A DNA stretch of 64,000 nucleotides from positions 3,073,108 to 3,137,107 of the forward strand of contig NZ_JAUFQG010000004.1 in NCBI RefSeq assembly GCF_030409605.1, given 5' to 3'. Position 1 is the stretch's first letter, and each line of letters starts with the position of its first letter. The notes below the pieces were generated by a model. That model was not told where the DNA came from, did no database searches, and was given only the letters and a program-made list of their open reading frames with translations. Shown here in pieces: positions 54,340 to 63,718 of the stretch. The DNA is from Simiduia curdlanivorans (GTDB lineage: Bacteria > Pseudomonadota > Gammaproteobacteria > Pseudomonadales > Cellvibrionaceae). The position numbers and the translations under genes are program-made.

Positions 54340-55458
54340 ATGAGCACAGACGAAAAGCCAAGTGATAAAACGCCCCTAGAGCCGTTAGTCGCCTTGAGAA
54401 ATCGCATTGATTCTATCGACGCCCAAATTGGTGAGCTAATCAGTGAGCGCGCGCGCTGCGCGCAATCCGTAGCCGAGGTTAAAAAGGCGTCTGGTGAGCC
54501 CCAGGTAACTTACTACCGCCCTGAGCGCGAAGCACAAGTATTGCGCAAAGCCATGGAGCGCAACACCGGCCCTTTGGGCGACGAAGAAATGGCGCGACTA
54601 TTTCGCGAAATTATGTCTGCCTGCCTGGCTTTAGAAGAACCCATAAAGGTCGCGTTCTTGGGCCCCGAGGGCACTTTTACCCAGCAAGCGTCACTCAAGC
54701 ATTTCGGCAGTAGCGCTGTTACTCGGCCTATGTCGGTCATTGATGAAGTTTTTAGAGAGGTGGAAGCCGGCGCGGTAAATTATGGCGTCGTACCTGTCGA
54801 GAATTCGACCGAAGGTGTAGTCACCCATACACTCGATAACTTTATCGGCTCTAACCTAAAGATCTGTGGCGAGGTTGAGTTGCGTATCCATCATCATTTA
54901 ATGGTGTCAGATGTTACGCATACAGAAGCCATTACTCGGATTTACTCCCATTCACAATCGCTGGCGCAGTGTCGCAAGTGGTTAGATGCGCATTATCCAA
55001 AAGCTGAGCGCATTGCCGTTAACTCCAACGCCGAGGCTGCAAAGCGTATAAAAGGTGAGTGGAATGCCGCCGCTATTGCCGGCGAAATGGCGGCACAATT
55101 GTACGGGCTAAAAATTCTATCGGAAAAAATAGAAGATGAACCGGATAATTCGACGCGCTTTTTAATTATCGGCACCGAGCAGGTGCCACCCAGCGGAGAA
55201 GATAAAACATCCATCGTCGCCTCGGTTAAGAATTCGCCTGGCGCGCTGCATGAATTACTCGAACCTTTTCAACGCCACAAAGTTGACCTCACTCGGGTGG
55301 AAACTCGGCCCTCGCGCTCGGGGGCATGGACCTACGTGTTTTTCATCGACTTCAAAGGTCACATTGAAAACGAAAGGGTAAAGCTGGCTTTGGCGGATGT
55401 AGCGGAGCGCGTGTCAGATTTGAAGATTTTGGGCTCTTACCCCAAGGGCGTGCTTTAA
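54340..55458 (+). CDS. pheA: Bifunctional chorismate mutase/prephenate dehydratase
   Basis: Phenylalanine pathway enzyme, 372 residues. An AroQ chorismate mutase domain (about 10-98) is followed by prephenate dehydratase (about 104-280, with GPEGTFTQQASLKHFG, VPVENSTEGVVTHTLDNF in part, and NSTRFLIIG). A C-terminal ACT domain (about 290-372) carries the ETRPSR motif for feedback by phenylalanine. It follows gyrA by 29 bases. In Pseudomonas serC separates the two; here it is absent. Confidence 0.96.
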   Translation: MSTDEKPSDKTPLEPLVALRNRIDSIDAQIGELISERARCAQSVAEVKKASGEPQVTYYRPEREAQVLRKAMERNTGPLGDEEMARLFREIMSACLALEEPIKVAFLGPEGTFTQQASLKHFGSSAVTRPMSVIDEVFREVEAGAVNYGVVPVENSTEGVVTHTLDNFIGSNLKICGEVELRIHHHLMVSDVTHTEAITRIYSHSQSLAQCRKWLDAHYPKAERIAVNSNAEAAKRIKGEWNAAAIAGEMAAQLYGLKILSEKIEDEPDNSTRFLIIGTEQVPPSGEDKTSIVASVKNSPGALHELLEPFQRHKVDLTRVETRPSRSGAWTYVFFIDFKGHIENERVKLALADVAERVSDLKILGSYPKGVL

Positions 55459-56076
55459 GTGGCAAATAGTTTTTTAGTTTGGCACGAGCACAGTGTTAAT
55501 CAAAAAATGCACGCCATTCAAAAAGGGCAGCGCCCATGTGTGATTTGGTTTACTGGCTTAAGCGGCTCGGGCAAGTCCACCCTAGCTAATGCGCTTGAGT
55601 TGGCTCTGCTTGCTCGGAATAAGCATAGCTATTTGCTGGATGGCGACAATGTGCGCTTGGGGTTAACCTCCGATCTCGGTTTTTCCGATGCCGACCGCAT
55701 TGAGAATATTCGTCGTATCGGCGAAGTCTCGCGTCTGATGGTCGACGCCGGTTTGATAGTGATTAGCGCGTTTATTTCGCCTTTTTCCGATGAAAGGGCT
55801 ATCGCCAAATCATTGTTACCGAAGAGCCAGTTTTTCGAAATATTTATTGATGCGCCATTGTCTGTGTGTGAGCAGCGCGATCCTAAGGGGCTTTACAAAA
55901 AAGCCAGAGCTGGGGAAATAACACAATTTACAGGGATTGATTCAGCCTATGAAGTTCCCGAGACGCCCGATTGCGTGATAAGAACGGCCGAAACTAGCGT
56001 GACTTCCTGTGTTGATAAAATTATCGGTTTTTTAGAGGGCCAAGGTGTACTAGCGCCGCCGAAGGATACGGATTAA
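55459..56076 (+). CDS. cysC: Adenylyl-sulfate (APS) kinase CysC
   Basis: A 205-residue kinase making PAPS from APS. It has a P-loop FTGLSGSGKSTLANALE, then LDGDNVRLGLTSDLGFS and SAFISPFSDER, with the lid region DPKGLYKKARAGEI. All key residues are present. The start is GTG directly after the pheA stop. The gene sits between two aromatic amino acid genes, where hisC stands in Pseudomonas, which is not its usual place. It overlaps tyrA-aroA by one base. Confidence 0.92.
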   Translation: MANSFLVWHEHSVNQKMHAIQKGQRPCVIWFTGLSGSGKSTLANALELALLARNKHSYLLDGDNVRLGLTSDLGFSDADRIENIRRIGEVSRLMVDAGLIVISAFISPFSDERAIAKSLLPKSQFFEIFIDAPLSVCEQRDPKGLYKKARAGEITQFTGIDSAYEVPETPDCVIRTAETSVTSCVDKIIGFLEGQGVLAPPKDTD

Positions 56077-57650
56077 TGTTTGAGCAAAAACCGGCGCCCA
56101 TTATTGGGCGTTTAGTCGTTATAGGGGTTGGCTTAATTGGTGCTAGCTTGGCGTCCGCACTCAAAAAGCGCTCCGCTTGCACCTCGGTGATTGGTGTTGC
56201 TCGTCGGCAAGCGACAATAGATGAAGCCATTAAGGCCGGTATCATCGATGCTGGCGCCCTTGGTTTGAAGGATGTGGCGCAAGAGCTTGTTAAGGGTGAC
56301 GTGGTTTTTATTGCGGTGCCAACCCTGAGTGTCGAGAGTGTATTAAGTGAGTGTAAGGAATATTTACACCCTGATGTCACCATCACCGATGGCGCGTCAG
56401 TTAAAGGCAGTGTTATTGCCGCGGCGAAGCAGGTTTACGGTGAGGTTCCGCCTCAGCTGATTCCAGGGCACCCTATTGCTGGGTCAGAAAAGAGTGGGGT
56501 TGGCGCTGCTAACCCGGGGCTGTATGAAGATCATCGCATTATCCTAACGCCCCTGCAGAATGCTGGCGCCAGCCACCTGAACCTCGTTGATAGTATGTGG
56601 AAAGCTGTCGGGGGTGAAGTCATACACATGCCTGTTGACGTGCATGATGATGTATTAGCGATGACTAGCCATCTACCCCACGCTATCGCCTTTTCACTGG
56701 TTGATACGCTGGCACACGATGCCGATAACGAAAATATTTTTAAATACGCGGCAGGCGGTTTTCGCGATTTCACGCGAATTGCCTCTAGCGACCCCGTTAT
56801 GTGGCACGACATCATGCGCGCCAACCAATCCAGCGTGCTGAATGCCATCGACCTATTTGCGGCAAACCTTGCAAGGTTGAGATCTGCAGTAGCGGAAGAT
56901 GACAGTGAATACCTGTTAGGTGTGTTTACGCGCGCAAAAGAAGCAAGAGATCAATTTACTCGATTATTAACTAAGCAGGCGTTTGTTCCTAAAATGCAAT
57001 CATCAAATATTGAATACATCATGCAACCCGGCGGCCAAGTAAAAGGCTCAATTCGCGTACCTGGTGACAAATCTATCTCCCATCGCTCAATCATGCTCGG
57101 CTCTTTGGCCGAGGGTGTAACCGAAGTCGAAGGCTTTTTAGAAGGTGAAGACGCTCTCGCTACCTTGCAAGCTTTTCGCGACATGGGTGTTGTTATTGAG
57201 GGGCCGGTAAACGGCAGAGTTAAAATTCACGGCGTAGGTCTGCATGGTTTAAAGAAACCTGCTGGGCCATTATATGTCGGTAATTCAGGCACCTCTATGC
57301 GATTACTGGCAGGCATTTTAAGTGGCCAGCCTTTTGATTCAGTGCTCACCGGTGATGAGTCCTTATCTAAGCGCCCGATGAATCGTGTGGTAAATCCACT
57401 TAAAGCGATGGGTGCACAAATATCAGCTGAAGGTGAAAAAGGTTTGCCGCCGGTGGTGATAAAAGGTGGCGCGCCATTAAAAGCCATGGACTACACGCTG
57501 CCCATGGCCAGTGCACAGGTTAAATCTTGTGTGCTATTAGCGGGCCTTTATGCAGCAGGCGAAACCAAAGTGACTGAGCCAGCCCCCGCCCCCACGCGTG
57601 GGGGCTGGCTCAGTCACTTTGGTTTCGCCTGCTGCATAAAGGCCCGCTAA
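56076..57650 (+). CDS. TyrA-AroA fusion protein, AroA part truncated (left copy)
   Basis: Residues 1 to about 300 are prephenate dehydrogenase: Rossmann loop VIGVGLIGASLASALKK, GHPIAGSEKSGVGAA and TSHLPHAIAFSL. From residue 316 (MQPGGQVKGSIRVPGDKSIS) begins EPSP synthase (AroA). Fusion of the two is known in pseudomonads. The AroA part stops being family-like after PTR at residues 507-508, about 193 of an expected 430. The remaining codons to the stop at 57650 are the complement of the same gene. Left-copy PAPAPTR has two more residues than the usual PAPTR. The domain lacks its second half and cannot be a working EPSP synthase. Confidence 0.9.
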   Translation: MFEQKPAPIIGRLVVIGVGLIGASLASALKKRSACTSVIGVARRQATIDEAIKAGIIDAGALGLKDVAQELVKGDVVFIAVPTLSVESVLSECKEYLHPDVTITDGASVKGSVIAAAKQVYGEVPPQLIPGHPIAGSEKSGVGAANPGLYEDHRIILTPLQNAGASHLNLVDSMWKAVGGEVIHMPVDVHDDVLAMTSHLPHAIAFSLVDTLAHDADNENIFKYAAGGFRDFTRIASSDPVMWHDIMRANQSSVLNAIDLFAANLARLRSAVAEDDSEYLLGVFTRAKEARDQFTRLLTKQAFVPKMQSSNIEYIMQPGGQVKGSIRVPGDKSISHRSIMLGSLAEGVTEVEGFLEGEDALATLQAFRDMGVVIEGPVNGRVKIHGVGLHGLKKPAGPLYVGNSGTSMRLLAGILSGQPFDSVLTGDESLSKRPMNRVVNPLKAMGAQISAEGEKGLPPVVIKGGAPLKAMDYTLPMASAQVKSCVLLAGLYAAGETKVTEPAPAPTRGGWLSHFGFACCIKAR

Positions 57651-59111
57651 TAGCACACAAGATTTAACCTGTGCACTGGCCATGGGCAGCGTGTAGTCCA
57701 TGGCTTTTAATGGCGCGCCACCTTTTATCACCACCGGCGGCAAACCTTTTTCACCTTCAGCTGATATTTGTGCACCCATCGCTTTAAGTGGATTTACCAC
57801 ACGATTCATCGGGCGCTTAGATAAGGACTCATCACCGGTGAGCACTGAATCAAAAGGCTGGCCACTTAAAATGCCTGCCAGTAATCGCATAGAGGTGCCT
57901 GAATTACCGACATATAATGGCCCAGCAGGTTTCTTTAAACCATGCAGACCTACGCCGTGAATTTTAACTCTGCCGTTTACCGGCCCCTCAATAACAACAC
58001 CCATGTCGCGAAAAGCTTGCAAGGTAGCGAGAGCGTCTTCACCTTCTAAAAAGCCTTCGACTTCGGTTACACCCTCGGCCAAAGAGCCGAGCATGATTGA
58101 GCGATGGGAGATAGATTTGTCACCAGGTACGCGAATTGAGCCTTTTACTTGGCCGCCGGGTTGCATGATGTATTCAATATTTGATGATTGCATTTTAGGA
58201 ACAAACGCCTGCTTAGTTAATAATCGAGTAAATTGATCTCTTGCTTCTTTTGCGCGCGTAAACACACCTAACAGGTATTCACTGTCATCTTCCGCTACTG
58301 CAGATCTCAACCTTGCAAGGTTTGCCGCAAATAGGTCGATGGCATTCAGCACGCTGGATTGGTTGGCGCGCATGATGTCGTGCCACATAACGGGGTCGCT
58401 AGAGGCAATTCGCGTGAAATCGCGAAAACCGCCTGCCGCGTATTTAAAAATATTTTCGTTATCGGCATCGTGTGCCAGCGTATCAACCAGTGAAAAGGCG
58501 ATAGCGTGGGGTAGATGGCTAGTCATCGCTAATACATCATCATGCACGTCAACAGGCATGTGTATGACTTCACCCCCGACAGCTTTCCACATACTATCAA
58601 CGAGGTTCAGGTGGCTGGCGCCAGCATTCTGCAGGGGCGTTAGGATAATGCGATGATCTTCATACAGCCCCGGGTTAGCAGCGCCAACCCCACTCTTTTC
58701 TGACCCAGCAATAGGGTGCCCTGGAATCAGCTGAGGCGGAACCTCACCGTAAACCTGCTTCGCCGCGGCAATAACACTGCCTTTAACTGACGCGCCATCG
58801 GTGATGGTGACATCAGGGTGTAAATATTCCTTACACTCACTTAATACACTCTCGACACTCAGGGTTGGCACCGCAATAAAAACCACGTCACCCTTAACAA
58901 GCTCTTGCGCCACATCCTTCAAACCAAGGGCGCCAGCATCGATGATACCGGCCTTAATGGCTTCATCTATTGTCGCTTGCCGACGAGCAACACCAATCAC
59001 CGAGGTGCAAGCGGAGCGCTTTTTGAGTGCGGACGCCAAGCTAGCACCAATTAAGCCAACCCCTATAACGACTAAACGCCCAATAATGGGCGCCGGTTTT
59101 TGCTCAAACAT
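57537..59111 (-). CDS. TyrA-AroA fusion protein, AroA part truncated (right copy)
   Basis: Mirror of the left copy and the same protein up to the junction. It reads EPAPTR, the expected family sequence, then crosses into complement sequence and ends after 524 codons. Gene content reliable from 59111 down to 57594. It shares the six-base difference near the junction and nothing else. Confidence 0.88.
   Translation of the reverse strand: MFEQKPAPIIGRLVVIGVGLIGASLASALKKRSACTSVIGVARRQATIDEAIKAGIIDAGALGLKDVAQELVKGDVVFIAVPTLSVESVLSECKEYLHPDVTITDGASVKGSVIAAAKQVYGEVPPQLIPGHPIAGSEKSGVGAANPGLYEDHRIILTPLQNAGASHLNLVDSMWKAVGGEVIHMPVDVHDDVLAMTSHLPHAIAFSLVDTLAHDADNENIFKYAAGGFRDFTRIASSDPVMWHDIMRANQSSVLNAIDLFAANLARLRSAVAEDDSEYLLGVFTRAKEARDQFTRLLTKQAFVPKMQSSNIEYIMQPGGQVKGSIRVPGDKSISHRSIMLGSLAEGVTEVEGFLEGEDALATLQAFRDMGVVIEGPVNGRVKIHGVGLHGLKKPAGPLYVGNSGTSMRLLAGILSGQPFDSVLTGDESLSKRPMNRVVNPLKAMGAQISAEGEKGLPPVVIKGGAPLKAMDYTLPMASAQVKSCVLLAGLYAAGETKVTEPAPTRGGGGWLSHFGFACCIKAR
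57588..57599. other. Centre of the inverted repeat (fold-back junction)
   Basis: GCCCCCACGCGT separates the two arms. ACGCGT is itself palindromic. On the right arm the family-expected PAPTR codons run into ACGCGT; on the left there is an extra six-base unit (CCCGCC-type slip). A snap-back of a strand at the self-complementary ACGCGT with a slip on the C/G run would give exactly this. Confidence 0.85.
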
Positions 59112-59728
59112 TAATCCGTATCCTTCGGCGGCGCTAGTACACCTTGGCCCTCTAAAAAACCGATAATTTTATCAACACAGGAAGTCACGCTAGTTTCGGC
59201 CGTTCTTATCACGCAATCGGGCGTCTCGGGAACTTCATAGGCTGAATCAATCCCTGTAAATTGTGTTATTTCCCCAGCTCTGGCTTTTTTGTAAAGCCCC
59301 TTAGGATCGCGCTGCTCACACACAGACAATGGCGCATCAATAAATATTTCGAAAAACTGGCTCTTCGGTAACAATGATTTGGCGATAGCCCTTTCATCGG
59401 AAAAAGGCGAAATAAACGCGCTAATCACTATCAAACCGGCGTCGACCATCAGACGCGAGACTTCGCCGATACGACGAATATTCTCAATGCGGTCGGCATC
59501 GGAAAAACCGAGATCGGAGGTTAACCCCAAGCGCACATTGTCGCCATCCAGCAAATAGCTATGCTTATTCCGAGCAAGCAGAGCCAACTCAAGCGCATTA
59601 GCTAGGGTGGACTTGCCCGAGCCGCTTAAGCCAGTAAACCAAATCACACATGGGCGCTGCCCTTTTTGAATGGCGTGCATTTTTTGATTAACACTGTGCT
59701 CGTGCCAAACTAAAAAACTATTTGCCAC
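59111..59728 (-). CDS. cysC: Adenylyl-sulfate kinase CysC (mirror copy)
   Basis: Identical 205-residue protein to that at 55459-56076, on the opposite strand. The one-base overlap with tyrA-aroA and direct junction to pheA are kept. Confidence 0.9.
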   Translation of the reverse strand: MANSFLVWHEHSVNQKMHAIQKGQRPCVIWFTGLSGSGKSTLANALELALLARNKHSYLLDGDNVRLGLTSDLGFSDADRIENIRRIGEVSRLMVDAGLIVISAFISPFSDERAIAKSLLPKSQFFEIFIDAPLSVCEQRDPKGLYKKARAGEITQFTGIDSAYEVPETPDCVIRTAETSVTSCVDKIIGFLEGQGVLAPPKDTD

Positions 59729-60847
59729 TTAAAGCACGCCCTTGGGGTAAGAGCCCAAAATCTTCAAATCTGACACGCGCTCCGCTACATCCGCCAAAGC
59801 CAGCTTTACCCTTTCGTTTTCAATGTGACCTTTGAAGTCGATGAAAAACACGTAGGTCCATGCCCCCGAGCGCGAGGGCCGAGTTTCCACCCGAGTGAGG
59901 TCAACTTTGTGGCGTTGAAAAGGTTCGAGTAATTCATGCAGCGCGCCAGGCGAATTCTTAACCGAGGCGACGATGGATGTTTTATCTTCTCCGCTGGGTG
60001 GCACCTGCTCGGTGCCGATAATTAAAAAGCGCGTCGAATTATCCGGTTCATCTTCTATTTTTTCCGATAGAATTTTTAGCCCGTACAATTGTGCCGCCAT
60101 TTCGCCGGCAATAGCGGCGGCATTCCACTCACCTTTTATACGCTTTGCAGCCTCGGCGTTGGAGTTAACGGCAATGCGCTCAGCTTTTGGATAATGCGCA
60201 TCTAACCACTTGCGACACTGCGCCAGCGATTGTGAATGGGAGTAAATCCGAGTAATGGCTTCTGTATGCGTAACATCTGACACCATTAAATGATGATGGA
60301 TACGCAACTCAACCTCGCCACAGATCTTTAGGTTAGAGCCGATAAAGTTATCGAGTGTATGGGTGACTACACCTTCGGTCGAATTCTCGACAGGTACGAC
60401 GCCATAATTTACCGCGCCGGCTTCCACCTCTCTAAAAACTTCATCAATGACCGACATAGGCCGAGTAACAGCGCTACTGCCGAAATGCTTGAGTGACGCT
60501 TGCTGGGTAAAAGTGCCCTCGGGGCCCAAGAACGCGACCTTTATGGGTTCTTCTAAAGCCAGGCAGGCAGACATAATTTCGCGAAATAGTCGCGCCATTT
60601 CTTCGTCGCCCAAAGGGCCGGTGTTGCGCTCCATGGCTTTGCGCAATACTTGTGCTTCGCGCTCAGGGCGGTAGTAAGTTACCTGGGGCTCACCAGACGC
60701 CTTTTTAACCTCGGCTACGGATTGCGCGCAGCGCGCGCGCTCACTGATTAGCTCACCAATTTGGGCGTCGATAGAATCAATGCGATTTCTCAAGGCGACT
60801 AACGGCTCTAGGGGCGTTTTATCACTTGGCTTTTCGTCTGTGCTCAT
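59729..60847 (-). CDS. pheA: Chorismate mutase/prephenate dehydratase (mirror copy)
   Basis: Identical to the protein at 54340-55458, on the minus strand. It carries the same three domains and no differences. Confidence 0.94.
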   Translation of the reverse strand: MSTDEKPSDKTPLEPLVALRNRIDSIDAQIGELISERARCAQSVAEVKKASGEPQVTYYRPEREAQVLRKAMERNTGPLGDEEMARLFREIMSACLALEEPIKVAFLGPEGTFTQQASLKHFGSSAVTRPMSVIDEVFREVEAGAVNYGVVPVENSTEGVVTHTLDNFIGSNLKICGEVELRIHHHLMVSDVTHTEAITRIYSHSQSLAQCRKWLDAHYPKAERIAVNSNAEAAKRIKGEWNAAAIAGEMAAQLYGLKILSEKIEDEPDNSTRFLIIGTEQVPPSGEDKTSIVASVKNSPGALHELLEPFQRHKVDLTRVETRPSRSGAWTYVFFIDFKGHIENERVKLALADVAERVSDLKILGSYPKGVL

Positions 60848-60876
60848 TTGAATTCTCTTTCATAAATCAGGTGGGG

Positions 60877-63438
60877 CTAATCCTCACCCTGATCCTCTAA
60901 TTCGTCCTCTTCAGACTCTTCAATGCGCTCGACACCCACCAATTGCTCGCCATCTTTAACTTTAATCAGACGGACGCCTTGGGTGTTTCGGCTTAGCACG
61001 GATACTTCATCAACGCGGGTGCGCACCATAGTGCCCTGATCAGAAATCAACATGATTTCTTCGCCGGCCAGTACTTGCACCGCACCCACTAGCTCGCCAT
61101 TTCGGTCACTGGTGGACATGGCGATGACGCCCTGAGTGCCGCGACCCTTGGTTGGGAATTCTGCAACTTCTGTGCGTTTTCCGTAACCATTTTCACTAAC
61201 AGTCAGTACGTAACCATCTTCTTGCGGCACAATCATGCCTACCACCGTCTGACCTTCGTGCAAGCGAATGCCGCGCACACCTCTAGAGGTCCGGCCCATG
61301 GCGCGCACATCCGACTCTTTAAAGCGAGCGGCCTTACCACTGCTGGCGAGCAGTAAAATGTCGCAATTACCATCGGTGATGGCGGTTTCCACAAGTTGAT
61401 CGCCTTCATCTAGTTCGATAGCACGCAAACCTACGCTACGCGGACGAGCGAACTGTGACAATACGGTTTTCTTAACGGTGCCATTGGCAGTGGCCATAAA
61501 GATGTAATGATCGTCATCGTATTCCTGTACCGGCAGGATAGAGGTAATGCGCTCGCCCTCTTCCAGCGGCAGTAAATTCACCACTGGTCGACCGCGCGCT
61601 TGGCGGCCAGCGAGCGGAATTTGGAACACCTTCAACCAATAAACTTTACCGGCATTGGTAAACAACAAAACTGTCGCATGGGTACTCGCGATCAGCAAAT
61701 GCTCAACAAAGTCTTCATCTTTAACGGCTGTCGCTGAGCGCCCCTGACCACCACGTTTTTGTGCCTGGTAATCACTCAATGGTTGGCTCTTAGCATAACC
61801 ACCGTGCGAAATGGTAACCACGCGATCTTCTTCAGTGATTAAATCTTCGATGGTCAAGTCGCGACGTGATGTCACAATTTCCGAGCGACGTTCGTCGCCA
61901 AAATCAACGATGACTTGCTCAAGTTCGGCGCGAATAACCGACATTAACACGTCTGAAGAGCCTAGGATTTCGAGGTAGCCCGCTATTTGCTCTAGTCTTT
62001 CTTGGTACTCGGCCAGTAATTTATCGTGCTCCATGCCCGTTAAGCGATGCAGGCGCAATTCTAAAATTGCCTGAGCCTGCTCGGGCGACAAATAATACTT
62101 GTTTTCTCGCATGCCGAATTGCTCCGGCAAGCCATCTGGCCGGCAGGCATCACTGCCGGCACGCTCCAAGAATTGGCTAATATTGCCAGACTCCCAACCA
62201 CGGGAGAGTAATGCTTCTTTCGCATCCGCTGGCGTAGCAGAGGATTTGATGAGTTCAATCACCACGTCGATGTTGGCGATGGCAACCGCTAAACCTTCCA
62301 GCAGATGACCGCGCTCGCGCGCTTTGCGCAGCAGGTACACGGTACGCCGAGTAACCACTTCTCGCCTGTGGCGCACGAAATGCGACAGCATTTCTTTCAG
62401 GTTCAATATTTTTGGCTGGCCATCCACTAGGGCGACGACGTTAATACCAAATACATTCTCCAGTTGCGTTTGGGCATAAAGATTGTTGAGGATAACCTCG
62501 CCAACTTCGCCACGTTTCAGCTCAATAACAACACGCAAGCCGTCTTTATCGGACTCATCGCGCAGCTCACTGATGCCTTCAATTTTTTTGTCTTTTACCA
62601 GTTCAGCGATTTTTTCGATCAGACGCGCCTTGTTAACCTGATAAGGGATTTCAGAAATGACGATACGCTCGCGATTATTTTTTGGGTCAACTTCGACCAC
62701 AGCGCGAGAGCGAATATAAATGCGACCGCGGCCAGTGCGGTAGGCTTCGATAATGCCAGCCCGGCCGTTGATAATACCCGCCGTTGGAAAATCAGGGCCG
62801 GGGATATATTCCATCAGCTCATCAACGGTAATATCTTCGTTATCAATCAGCGCTAAACAACCCTTCACAACCTCGGTTAGGTTATGAGGCGGGATGTTAG
62901 TCGCCATACCTACTGCAATACCGGACGAACCATTCACCAGCAAATTGGGAATGCGCGTTGGCAATACCGCTGGTATTAATTCTGTGCCGTCATAGTTGGG
63001 CACATAATCGACCGTTTCTTTATCTAAATCGGCAAGTAGATCATGGGCAATTTTGGCCATGCGAATTTCGGTATAACGCATCGCCGCCGCGGAATCGCCA
63101 TCGACGGAACCGAAGTTACCTTGCCCGTCCACTAACATGTAGCGCAGGCTAAAGGGCTGGGCCATGCGCACGATGGTGTCGTACACAGCAGAATCGCCAT
63201 GCGGGTGGTATTTACCAATCACGTCGCCGACAACACGGGCGGATTTTTTGTAGGCTTTATTCCAATCATTATTCAGTTCGCTCATGGCGAAAAGTACGCG
63301 CCGATGAACGGGTTTAAGGCCGTCTCTGACATCGGGTAAGGCCCGCCCGACGATTACACTCATGGCGTAATCTAAATAAGATTGCTTCAACTCGTCTTCG
63401 ATGTTGACAGGTAAAATTTCTTTGGCTAATTCACCCAT
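60877..63438 (-). CDS. gyrA: DNA gyrase subunit A (mirror copy)
   Basis: Identical to the protein at 51749-54310. Two exact gyrA copies 6.6 kb apart would be very unusual in a bacterial genome, which supports an artefact. Confidence 0.95.
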   Translation of the reverse strand: MGELAKEILPVNIEDELKQSYLDYAMSVIVGRALPDVRDGLKPVHRRVLFAMSELNNDWNKAYKKSARVVGDVIGKYHPHGDSAVYDTIVRMAQPFSLRYMLVDGQGNFGSVDGDSAAAMRYTEIRMAKIAHDLLADLDKETVDYVPNYDGTELIPAVLPTRIPNLLVNGSSGIAVGMATNIPPHNLTEVVKGCLALIDNEDITVDELMEYIPGPDFPTAGIINGRAGIIEAYRTGRGRIYIRSRAVVEVDPKNNRERIVISEIPYQVNKARLIEKIAELVKDKKIEGISELRDESDKDGLRVVIELKRGEVGEVILNNLYAQTQLENVFGINVVALVDGQPKILNLKEMLSHFVRHRREVVTRRTVYLLRKARERGHLLEGLAVAIANIDVVIELIKSSATPADAKEALLSRGWESGNISQFLERAGSDACRPDGLPEQFGMRENKYYLSPEQAQAILELRLHRLTGMEHDKLLAEYQERLEQIAGYLEILGSSDVLMSVIRAELEQVIVDFGDERRSEIVTSRRDLTIEDLITEEDRVVTISHGGYAKSQPLSDYQAQKRGGQGRSATAVKDEDFVEHLLIASTHATVLLFTNAGKVYWLKVFQIPLAGRQARGRPVVNLLPLEEGERITSILPVQEYDDDHYIFMATANGTVKKTVLSQFARPRSVGLRAIELDEGDQLVETAITDGNCDILLLASSGKAARFKESDVRAMGRTSRGVRGIRLHEGQTVVGMIVPQEDGYVLTVSENGYGKRTEVAEFPTKGRGTQGVIAMSTSDRNGELVGAVQVLAGEEIMLISDQGTMVRTRVDEVSVLSRNTQGVRLIKVKDGEQLVGVERIEESEEDELEDQGED

Positions 63439-63718
63439 GGAATACAGCTTTCCTTTTTGTTGTTTTAACCCGAGGTAAAAACCCCACAATCATATCTGGC
63501 TAGGCTGCCTCAGCTCAGTCTTGAAAGACCCGCGAAGAGGTAGTTATAGGCGCCGGATATTACCATATTTTCAATAACATAGGCACGCCCTCTGCTTCCG
63601 GCATCAGTTCGACGTTATACTGCTCGGTAAAAGGCCATTAAGCGCTGAAATTTGCACGTTTTTTACTCCGAATGGATCACTTTTTAACCATTCAAGACCG
63701 TTGGAGCTTTCAAATTCA

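Larger units (their letters stand above)
51187..57587. repeat. Left arm of a very large inverted repeat
   Basis: Positions x and 115187-x mirror each other across 6.4 kb. Starts and ends of gyrA, pheA, cysC and tyrA-aroA fit this sum exactly, and the translated proteins are identical, so no net insertion or deletion separates the arms. The left arm runs out of the window's mirror at 51187 because the window ends at 64000; the repeat may continue beyond. Confidence 0.96.

Noticed and set aside
57594..57599. Hairpin telomere of a linear chromosome as cause of the inverted repeat
   Set aside because: The centre lies inside a conserved coding gene (aroA) and lacks a telomere-like long palindrome of its own; no telomere resolvase gene is seen.
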